This document shows, piece after piece, positions 53,938 through 64,000 of a DNA stretch of 64,000 bases. Source of the stretch: Mercurialis annua (Eukaryota > Streptophyta > Magnoliopsida > Malpighiales > Euphorbiaceae); assembly GCF_937616625.2 (NCBI RefSeq), contig NC_065571.1, positions 43,678,651 to 43,742,650 on the forward strand. Reading direction: 5' to 3'. Below the pieces are notes generated by a model. That model had not been told where the DNA came from, did not search any database, and saw only the letters and a program-made list of their open reading frames with translations. Numbering within the stretch: the first letter of the stretch is position 1; each line of letters opens with the position of its first letter. Made by a program: the position numbers and the translations under genes.

Positions 53938-56900
53938 CTAGAAACTATCCCTATGAAACTGCTGTAAATAAATTTTCTTACAGCCTTGAGCAACATTATG
54001 AGCCCGCATATTAAAACATCTAGGGATATATAAGAACTTTGATTCTTGAAATGAAGATCAGAGATGCAAAATATCCAAACAAACACCCCAAACATCAGAT
54101 TTGCATGAAGACTGTAAGTTAAGAGTCTGAGATATTTGCAAGGCATCCCCTTCAAAAATCACTTGTTTCCAGTCATTTGAAATTGCCCATAGCATAGCCT
54201 GTCTGAGTGCTAAAAATTCTAATGTCTCAGGATCCCAGATATGTCGAAAAAAAGCTGAGAATTTGTCTCTAATAACACCTAAGTGATCAATAGCCACCAC
54301 CCCCATCGTTCCAAATTTAAACTTGATATTTAAAGCTGCATCATAATTAAGTTTCAAAGTACCTGGAAGTGGAAGCTGAAATCTATGATGTATTAAAGCA
54401 GGAATACCCTTTGGAGGACCTGTGTATAAAGGAATATGATAAGTGATGAATTCTTGACAAACTTGCCCTGCCTGAATAGTTGTTTCTAATGGATGAATTT
54501 GAAGATGCTCAAAAATTGCTTGATTTCTTGATTTCCAGATTTGCCATAACAGGAAACAAAATAATTGCATACTTTGACCTGAAGCATCCAATTGCTGAAG
54601 TTGATGAACAATAGTTAACCAGATCTGAGAGAATTGAACCTGTGGTAAATCTGCCACTCTCAATGAAAGAGGACTTAGATACCAAACTTGAATAGTCTGC
54701 GGGCATTGAAAGAAAATATGTTCCACAGTTTCCTCATGTCCACAATAGCTGCACACACAGTCAATTTGCAACCTATGTTGCATAGCTGTTCCACAAGGTA
54801 GCCCTTTTTTGATTGCTCGCCAAATGAAAATCTTTATCTTATTAGGAACATTTAAATTCCACAAAAATTTCCAATGAGCAGCAGTAAAGTGAGGAATAGG
54901 AAAATGCTGTGAAGAACAAGTAGTTTGTAAGGCTAAGTGATAACCTGATTTCACAGTGAATTCTCCATTGGCAGTATACTTCCAAATCAACCTATCAGGT
55001 ACTTGAAATAAAGATAGTGGCATGGAAACTATGAGATCAACATCCTGTTGTTGAACTAGAGTATATACTTTTCTTACATCCCAGATTGAAGTTTGGTGAT
55101 AGAAAAGATCTGATACTTTGACAGAGTTGTCAATAATAAAATTTGAATTTCTTAATTGAGGAAGAAAAGGATAAGTCGTAGGTACCCAAGGATCTGTAAA
55201 ACACTGAACTTGCTTTCCTGAATTAATCTGCCAAAGTAAACCTTGTTGCAATAATCTTAATCCATGTATCATGCTTCTCCATCCCCAAGATGGTGCTTTA
55301 CCAATTGTAGCATGTAATATATCAGTTTTTGGAAAATACCTGGCCTTAAGAACCTGAAATAAGAGAGATTGTTGAGATTGAACCAATCTCCAAACTTGTT
55401 TTGCCAATAAACTTTGATTACAATAATTCAAATCCTTAAAGCCTAATCCCCCCTGCCATTTCCCTTGACAAAATGCAGACCAAGCAATCCAATGGATTTT
55501 ATGTTCATCTCCCTGTTGTCCCCACCAATATACAGCCACTAATTGATTTATTTTAGCACACAAAGACTTAGGCAATTTAAAACACATCATTGTGTATATT
55601 GGAATAGCAGTAATTATTGCCTTAATTAGAACTTCTTTACCTCCTATTGACAGATACTTTTCTTTCCAACCATGAAGTTTGTGCTGAATCTTATGAACTA
55701 TATGATTGAAAGTTTGAGTTTTAGAAGCTCCAATAAATGTAGGTGTACCTAAATACATATGATGGGAATTCTGATGTTGTATGTTGAAAAGCTGTGAAAT
55801 CTGATTTCTCCTTTCAATTGTCACATTTGCACTAAAAAATAATGCTGACTTGCCAAAGTTTATCTGTTGACCACTGGCTAGAGCATATCTTTATAAAAGC
55901 TATTGTATCTCTGTCACACTGTGAACATCTGCCTTTGAGAAGATAATTGAATCATCAGCAAATAATAAGTGTGAAAGCACTGGACCTTGTTTAGTCAGCT
56001 GAATACCAGAAATCTGTTTGTACAGAACAGCTTGTTCTATCATATGAGAAAATCCTTGAGCACAAAGAACAAATAACAGCGGAGATAAAGGGTCTCCTTG
56101 CCTAATACCCCTGGTAGGATGAAAAGAATCCTTGAATCTGACCATTGATTTGAATGGAAAATGTAACTGTACTTACACATTCCATAATCCATTGGATAAA
56201 GATCTCAGAAAAACCCCATTTCAGAAGGATAATATAAAAAAACTGCCATTCAAGTCTGTCATAGGCTTTACTAATGTCAAGTTTTAAAGCCAATTTGTTG
56301 ATTGTATTTGCTCTTCTGATGTTTAAAAGAATGAAAAACTTCATGAACCAACAAAATATTTTCTGATATAACTCTTGACTTAACAAAAGCATTCCGAGAA
56401 GGACTGATGATCTGAGGCAGAATATTTTGCAGTCGACTAGTTAAGATTTTTGAAATGATCTTGTATACCACATTGCATAGACTGATTGGTCTAAAGTCAG
56501 CTACCTCCTGAGGCCATTTTTTCTTTGGGATCAATGCTATAAGAGTATGATTAATACTCTTTAACATTCTGCCTTTAATAAAGAAAGATTGTACTACTTG
56601 AATAATCTGATTTCCTATCACAGGCCAATAAACTTGAAAAAAATGGGATGTGAATCCATCAATACTTGGGGATTTCCAAGAGTTTATAGAAAAAACTGCT
56701 CTCTGTATTTCAGCTTCTGTTATTGGACATATAAAAGATTTATTCATATCTGTTGTAATTGCTTCTGGGAAATTCTGTAAACAGGATTCAATACCTGTAG
56801 GATTACTGGTCTGATATAATTGTTGAAAATGCTGCACTATAAGAGCTTTAAGTTCTTCTGGATCAGAACTCCAAATACCATGTCCATTAATCAAACCAGT

Positions 56901-58019
56901 AATGGTATTTCTCCTATTCCTGTCTTTACATTTCGCATGGAAATATTTAGTGTTGTTATCACCACATTTCAACCATTGTTGTTTTGATTTCTGTGCCCAA
57001 AACAATTCTTCTTGCTTAATAGTCTGACTCAACTCATATTCTAATTGTCTGATAATGAACCAGTCAATTGTTGTTGAAGATTGTTGTTTAAGGAAACAAA
57101 TTTTATCCTTCAAAACGGACTGAGTCAGATTTGAATTTCTTTGAGTTGTTAAATGCCACTGTCTCAGCTGATGTCTAGATGCTTTCAATTTAGTGAATAC
57201 TTGAAATAGAGGTGAACCAGATACATGTTTTTGCCAAACCCTGTTAATGATTTCATATACTTCAGAATTTCCCACCCATCTCCTATCAAATCTAAATAAA
57301 TTTGATCTTCTGGGAATGTGTTGTTGAGTATTAATTAGCAAAGGGCTATGATCAGACCCTAAATCGTGTAAATGAAGAACTGTAGCCTGTGGAAACATGT
57401 GTAACTAACTCTCTGAAGCAAGAAGTCTATCTAATCGAAGTCTGATTAAATCTGGATAAGCCCTTCTATTTGTCCATGTAAAATGGCAACCTGTATATCC
57501 AACATCAAGTAGAGATAAATGGTGAATCAGCTGTAGAAAATGAAAATGGGACACAGGAGCATAAGGAAGACCTCCTTCTTTTTCAGAGGGATACATTATG
57601 TCATTGAAGTCTCCACATATTACATAATTATGAAACAACTTATTGTGCAAAGCAGCTAAGACTTGAAACTGAGTACATCTGACAGTAGCTAAACTATGAA
57701 GATGGCAAAAGATAATATCAAACACCGCATCATTTGGTAGTTGAACTGAAGCCACAACAAAAAAAGAGGAAGTCATTTGGATATGTACAATGACTTCTTC
57801 ATTCCATAGCAAAAGTAATCCACCAGCAGTACCTTGTGGATTCACTACACACTGATTTTTAAACCCCAACATATGTACATACTTCATTGCTAGCTTGCTT
57901 TGATTCTTTGTTCCAGACAAAAAGACTAAAGATGGGGAATACTTATCACACAAACCATATAAATGGTTTCTTGTCAGAGGAGTCCCCAACCCCTGACAAT
58001 TTCACACCAACAGTCTCAT
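53938..58019 (-). pseudogene. LINE ORF2 (endonuclease, reverse transcriptase, zf-RVT, RNase H), broken
   Basis: It starts at ATG 58019, sharing ATGA with the end of ORF1. The APE-type endonuclease (about 57405-57990) has GDFND and, after a stop, GSDHSPLL. The expected FLSETK reads FLSGTK, losing the catalytic Glu. The conserved Trp of the opening WNCQGLG is TGA, and a second Trp codon is TAG (57402-57404). The reverse transcriptase follows with IPKKKWPQEVADFRPISLCN, LKLDISKAYDRLEW (after a frameshift near 56280), GIRQGDPLSPLLF (after another near 56140) and the FADD catalytic motif. A zinc-binding zf-RVT region (CSYCGHEETVEHIFFQCP) and an RNase H domain (LNYDAA.., FEGDA) end the protein. A further shift near 54070 separates the final AH motif. 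Confidence 0.88.
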
Positions 58020-59914
58020 TTAGAATTGGGAGACTCTGAAAGGTGAGTCTCCTTAACCTCATCAGCCGAGATATCATCAATGTTACCTCTTAAAGGACTG
58101 GTATGTGGTACCCTTGGAATTCCAGCATACCCCCATATGTGATTCACCCCCTCTGTAACAGTTGTGAGTGGTGCATATTGATCCTTAAGAAAAGAAGTAA
58201 GATAATTTGTAACTGGAGGATTAATAGAAGCAAGCCACAATTTTCCAACTTCAGCCTCTGATTCTTGCATAATTCCTTTACCTTTCAATGCTTTGTAATC
58301 TGCAAATTATAAACCAGAATCAATATTCAATTTCCTTTTATGAGTACCTTGTACCTCTTGTGGTTCTTTGATAACCAAACCTGGTCGAAATGACTGTGTT
58401 CTGGCTTTCTTTTTCCAAGTTGGCCCTTTTGTAGTAATTGTATTTGGCTGACAGAAAGGCTGAGAAGGAATCTGAGTTGCAGTTGGTTTAATAGAAAAAG
58501 ATTGATTGCATTGCACCTCTGAATCACTAATTTCCTGTTACAAAACAGAAATCTCACTTCTATCTAACTCAGTACATTCTACTGCAGTTGTAGATGTCAG
58601 GACCTGAGTTGGATATAGAAAGTCTACATCAATCTCTATCTTTTGCTCCAAAGTAAGAATATCCTCTCTATCAATATAACCATATTTTTCTTGCATATGA
58701 GGATTAAGAAACGGCAACAATCTAGGAGGATTATGGTTAATAGGATAAGGGCCATGTATTGGAGTAGTTAGCATAGGATTAGTAGTAACATCCTGAATAT
58801 TACCCTGAGTAGCAATTATAGTAGAATACACTGGCTCAGACACAAACAAATAAAAAGGATAATGAGATGATGGTGAAGTCATATTTTCTATAAGTGCATC
58901 AATCATTTTACCCTTACCCTTAGAGCAGTGAGAAGAACCAGGTGCCATGGTACCATGTGTACCACAATCTCTAGTTTGTAAAAGAGGTGACATACTAGTA
59001 TTATTGTGTGTCCTAATCATTGGGGACTCCCGTCGAAAATATCTAGAAGCAGACTGTATATTTGGAGTTGGAGAACTGGGACCAACTTCAGATGGAGTAG
59101 CATGATGTAGAGCCAGAGTAAGTTGTGAAGAGTGCAAAAGATGTGGGGCCTTCATCCAAAAACCATACTCAAACATCTCATCAGTATATAAACCAACCTC
59201 TTCTTGTTCTTGCTTCATTTGGCACTCCCAATTCATATGGCCAAGAAAACCACAAAAGAAGCAAAAATCAGACAACTTTTCATATTTAAAGGAAACCCAT
59301 GTTTTAGCTGGAAACCTCGTATGGTTAAAGAAACCTTTTAACAAAGGCTGCACTATATTAACTCCCACTTTAAAATGAAGAAACCTCTTTCTCCATGCAG
59401 GCACATCCGCAGAAATATCAACTTCAAAGAACTCAGAAAATAAAGAACCAATATTAACAGCGTTTTGCATAGTAATCTGATTAGGAGGTAAGTTTGTTGC
59501 ATGCACCCAAAAGATAGTTGTTGAAAAATCAATTTGCTGGATAGTCAGATGTGGAGGCCATTCCTTCATAATAATGTGTTGATTAAGTATGTTCCATGGT
59601 CTTTCAGCTAACACAAAATTATAATCTTCTTGAGAGACAAATTCAAAAGTAAGCAAACCATCCTCAACTCTATTAATTTGAACAACCTCTTGAAGATGCC
59701 AAGTCTCCGCAACCTTGTTACGTATGGTTTTCAGACTGAATTTTTTTTTTGTTATTAATTTCCCAACCAGAACATACCTTGGTTGCATAGGAGGCTCTTC
59801 AATCGCCTCCTCTAAAACCAGTATTGGTTCAGCCATCACCAGTTGGTTTGTGCGCTGGACTATCTCAGTCATTTCTTGGGAGTGATTAGAATCAACATGC
59901 AAAGGTGGATCCAT
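58016..59914 (-). pseudogene. LINE ORF1 (DUF4283 plus zinc knuckle), interrupted
   Basis: The frame begins MDPPLHVDSNHSQEM at 59914 and is open for 458 codons. It then continues in the same frame past stops near 58538 and 58307 to a final TGA at 58016-58018. Residues about 45-200 form the DUF4283 RNA-binding region of plant LINEs (words RYVLVGKLITKKKFS and ERPWNILNQHIIMKEW). A CCHC-type knuckle follows (FCFFCGFLGHMNWEC). The rest is a long Ser/Pro/Thr-rich tail. ORF1 binds LINE RNA in active relatives. Confidence 0.85.
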
Positions 59915-59988
59915 ACTTATCAGAAGCTTGGGATTAAGAAACAGTATAAAAGAGCAAGAACATAATATATGAGTAATGGGTTATTGTT

Positions 59989-61963
59989 GATCCAATTCCT
60001 CACTTAGTTGTTGCAAATGTTGGTTGATGATGAGTTTAATTCCAAAATTTGATTAATTGTTGGTGTTTTTTATTTATTTATATTAACAGTTATTTATATT
60101 TTTATGCCATTGAAAATTGATGTCAAACTTTCTTGAAATTTGTTTCAAACAAATTTGATTTGATTCTAAACTTTTTTTGAAATAATTTGTTTCTAAACTT
60201 AAAACTTCCATATCATATAAATCTATTTCATCCGCAGTTCCTCTTTATGGGTGTATTAAATCAGTCTAAATATTACAAAAAATATTAATTTATAATTGCA
60301 ATTGCTAATATTTTATTTGTTTGTGTTTTTGTTTTCTAAATATATACTTAACATATATTTTGAGTTTATAATCAATTTTGTTCTAAATCTGTCTTTTCCT
60401 TTTTATCAATTTGTCCCATTTTTAGAGCTGATTCAGCTCATGTAGTTCACCTCCAATAATGTGTGAGTACATTTCTTTAAATATCTATCTGCTCCTTAGT
60501 TTTGTACGTTGCGATCAATTAACACTAAATGAGGGGCCTCCCAAGCATACCTTATTCTCTCCGTCGTCAATTGGTGGAACTTCTCTACTATCAAGTAAGA
60601 GTAAATTCGATTTTTTTTATTTTTTAATCTAAATGACCAGGTACGAGTTGGTGTATCTTGTTCTGAATAATCATGACACCTCAATTCTGCGTTCTACAAA
60701 ATCAAGGTAATATTTATATTAGTTTAATCGCTATCAACGGTAAGTAATTTCTATTTTTATGTTTTATTTTTATATATTGTTACCGTTCGTTTAGCAAATT
60801 ATTATGGTATTTTAATTTGTTAAATGAATGTGTATTTGGATGGTTCAATGAGTAGCCGCTAAGTCCATTTTTACTTTTTAGACTAGTTCATCATCTTGAT
60901 GAGATGATTTTTTTTTTATAGTTATATATTTTTATTTTTGGCCAAAAACAAATTCAATAAAATGAATTCTCCTAAGCAATATGAAAAAATCACAAAATTC
61001 TTCATATTCTCAATTTTAATCATAAAGCACTTTTTCTTTTATTTTTCAAATCCAACAAAAAAATCCAACATGTGTGCACTCCATGCATCCTTAATTTGAT
61101 TAAGATAAAAAAAAGTTATACATCTTTTTGATATTAACTTTTTAAAATTCTGCATTTCTTTTAAAAGTAAGTCTAGTTATCGATTTTTTTCGGTCTCACT
61201 TAACAGTGATAATACTTTTTATGACAAAAAATCTAATGTCTACAAAATAAAATTATACGGATATATGAAATTGAACATTTATATAAAGTCCGCAAACAAT
61301 ATCAACATGCTTAAATATAGAAGGTTAAAATTACTTCTAAACGTCTTATTATTTGTTCTTTATCTGCATATTGAAGGAAATATACAGATAAAACAACCAT
61401 CAAAACATTTATAATAATATAAGATCTACCAAATTTAAGGTTAGATCCATCGTCGGAATTCGACGACCGTCAAATTTATCTAATTTTTGAATTATGATAT
61501 AATATGAATACAAGACTATTAAATTAACCAAAATTTACGTCAGATCCATTATTTAATTGTGACAATCAGTCATTGAAATCTGGTGGCCAGATATCGAAAT
61601 TCAAAGTTAGGTCGATCATCTGATAAAAAATAAAAGAATATATATTATACTTTTTTTCAATTTTGGTAATTTGATCTCACATGAATACAATAATATAAGA
61701 TCCACCAAACTCAAAGTTAGGTCGATCATCTGAATTTCTCGATAATTAAATTTATCTAAATTTTAAATTGTGATATAATATGAACACAATGGTATTAAAT
61801 CAACCAAAAGTCACGTTAGTTCCACTAGTTGACTCTGATGATCAGTCATTAGAATTTGATAGTGGGACACTGGAATCCAACGGTCGACGTTGATTATCGC
61901 GTGGTATGGCGACCAGCGACAATTAGGCGGTGATAGTGGTGGTAGTCTTAGATAAAAATAAAT
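59989..61963. other. Gene-free spacer with a diverged direct repeat
   Basis: 61416-61620 and 61692-61885 are about 200-bp direct copies (GATATAATATGAA, GATCAGTCATT or CAATCAGTCATT, ATCCAACGG-type words), well diverged. The rest is AT-rich and no gene was found. Confidence 0.5.
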
Positions 61964-62188
61964 GAACGAAGGATCAAAACATTCTTAAACTTGACACGAA
62001 AGATTAAATACGTCCAGAGTTATGAAATCGAATCAAAAACCCGCGCCTATGGCAAATCGGGTCAAACACACTCTTCACGCACCCTTGGCCATTTTCACAC
62101 CGTGTGTGAAACTATTTGACTTTTCGTGCAATTTTAAAAGTATTTGACTTTTCGTGCCAAGTTAAGGGATTTTTTTAATCCTTTATTC
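61964..62188. mobile_element. MITE with 10-bp duplication, GAACRAAGG family
   Basis: The ends GAACGAAGGATCAAAA and its near complement at 62188 are inverted over about 40 bp (including CTTGACACGAAAG). AAAAATAAAT directly flanks it on both sides (61954-61963 and 62189-62198). The ends match the elements at 19333 and 24012. Confidence 0.82.
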
Positions 62189-63007
62189 AAAAATAAATTG
62201 AGTATGTTTAGAGTCTTTTCTATTTTTAAGATAATTTTAAATTAAGCTTTCCTTTGTTGTATTTTTGGAAATTTTAAAAGTAGAAGATATAGATAGAATT
62301 TCCAATATAAAAATAAAATAAACATAGAAGGCATTTATAATTTATAGTATTGTTTTTATTTTTTCAAGCATCGGGAATTTAAATTACATATTTTTTTTTG
62401 TGATATAGATATTTTTGTTTATTGAAATGTTTGGTTTTGCTCATTTATGTTGATTCATCTATTAAATGTCAAAATATCAATTAATTACTATTTTTTAATT
62501 CCATCAGGTGTCATGAACGAATTTCAACTGTAAAATAACATTTTTAAATTTTCACATTCAAACTAATCCTCATTTGAGCTGGATAAATTCCTTACAAATG
62601 TCAAAATATCAATTAAATTTTTTGTGCCAATTTCATTAGGTGTCCTGAACGAATTCTAACTATAAAATAACATCTTTAAAGTATCAATTAGACTTCTTTT
62701 ATCACAAATTTTGGTATTCAATTCATAATTGATGCTATTAGTAATATTTTTGATGAAAGAAGAGTAAGGAAAACCAAACAATGCCTTAAATAATTCCTTA
62801 AAAGGAAAGCAATCAGACAAAATAAATCAGAGAAATCCGCACAAATTGGGTTGGTCCTTTTTTCTAGACGTAACATTAACTCACCTTTTTTTTTATTATA
62901 ACACCACACAGTTACATTTATACGTAACCTTTTTGTTCAGAAAAACAAAAAGACAGCGAAGATAGATCATATCATACAATACACAATCAAAATCTTGCAA
63001 AACTAAG
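62189..63007. other. Upstream region of the cytidylyltransferase gene
   Basis: Contains a 131-bp-offset direct duplication (62469-62553 and 62600-62682, shared CAAAATATCAATTAA and GAACGAATT). The promoter and first leader exon of the next gene probably lie at about 62700-63007. Confidence 0.45.
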
Positions 63008-63243
63008 GTAAAACTCTAAATCATTTGGATCTACGCTTCCATTTTCTTTTCATTTCTTTCATTTCGATTCTCATTTCTTTTACTTTTCTTTAATTTCTTA
63101 TATCTGTTTGTAATTGCTAGATTTGGCAAGTAATTCTTGTGAATTTCATTACAAATTAATTGATTGTTTTTGTGAATTTCCAATTTCAGATGGGGAATTA
63201 GGGTTTTTGAATATTAATTGACAGAATTGATTGATTCTTGCAG
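63008..63243 (+). other. Probable 5' UTR intron of the cytidylyltransferase gene
   Basis: Donor AAG/GTAAAA at 63008 and acceptor TTCTTGCAG ending 63243, with a pyrimidine-rich interior. A leader intron is inferred; the CDS starts 119 bp after it. Confidence 0.55.
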
Positions 63244-63320
63244 GTTTAATTAATTTTTGCAGCTTGTTGAATTTGTAGATATAAAATCTCACTCTCTTCT
63301 GATTTTAAAGAAGAGAGTGA

Positions 63321-63779
<459 letters not shown>

Positions 63780-64000
63780 TAGATGCTTGAAAATTTATGA
63801 TCTTTGTTTTTAGTTGTTTTTCTGCATTCTATAGTTTAAGGGTGCTTGTTCCCTTCGTCGTTTAGTAATTGTGAACTTTAATGCATTGGTTCTCTAGTGA
63901 ATTCATCCTTTCCTGCTATGCTCAGGAATCTATGTTTTTGTTCATTCACTTGGCAGCTTTTGTATTTCAGATTAAATATTTGCTTGGTGCCAAAGAACCG

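Larger units (their letters stand above)
53875..59978 (-). mobile_element. L1-type LINE, nearly full length, decayed
   Basis: The minus-strand order is short 5' leader, ORF1, ORF2, poly(A) (plus-strand T run at 53882-53891). The probable target duplication is GGTTATTATT (53865-53874) and GGTTATTGTT (59979-59988). It is about 6.1 kb. ORF1 and ORF2 are interrupted by stops and frameshifts, so it cannot move by itself. Confidence 0.9.

Overview
This window looks like nuclear DNA of a flowering plant, most likely a eudicot. The genes are split by many GT-AG introns, the intergenic DNA is very AT-rich, and the proteins resemble plant families (DHODH, a CW+MBD protein, PECT1-type cytidylyltransferase). 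Plant LTR, LINE, SINE and MITE elements are all present. I cannot name the species.

Layout. 1-12.0 kb is a nest of transposons: a Mutator-like MITE carrying a second inverted-repeat element, then a young LTR retrotransposon on the minus strand (2079-11465, 5-bp TSD, Gag only, no pol) inserted in another MITE copy. 12.9-17.4 kb is a ten-exon alcohol dehydrogenase-like gene (+). 18.7-21.7 kb is a five-exon METTL21-type methyltransferase gene (+). 22.4-24.9 kb is a cluster of MITEs. 26.0-32.2 kb is an eleven-exon mitochondrial dihydroorotate dehydrogenase gene (+). About 0.8 kb upstream of its ATG lies a compact folded motif that closely resembles domain V of a group II intron. 33-38 kb is gene-free (a retroposed insert, a SINE, a minisatellite). 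38.6-40.1 kb is a three-exon gene of unknown function (+). 44.4-48.6 kb is a CW zinc-finger plus methyl-CpG-binding-domain gene (+). 50.7-52.9 kb is a four-exon Orn/Lys/Arg decarboxylase-family gene (-). 53.9-60.0 kb is a nearly full-length but decayed L1-type LINE (-). 63.4 kb to the end is the first coding exon of ethanolamine-phosphate cytidylyltransferase (+).

The cellular genes are independent single-copy metabolic or chromatin genes, not a pathway cluster. All exon borders below were placed by eye from reading frame and GT-AG sites, and every chosen join keeps the frame. The main candidates for novelty are the domain V-like RNA in the probable DHODH leader; two separate tandem duplications that copy a splice acceptor (ADH exon 5, DHODH exon 4); the Gag-only LTR element with a phased palindrome array in its LTRs; and the nested MITE families, whose target-site duplications can still be read.
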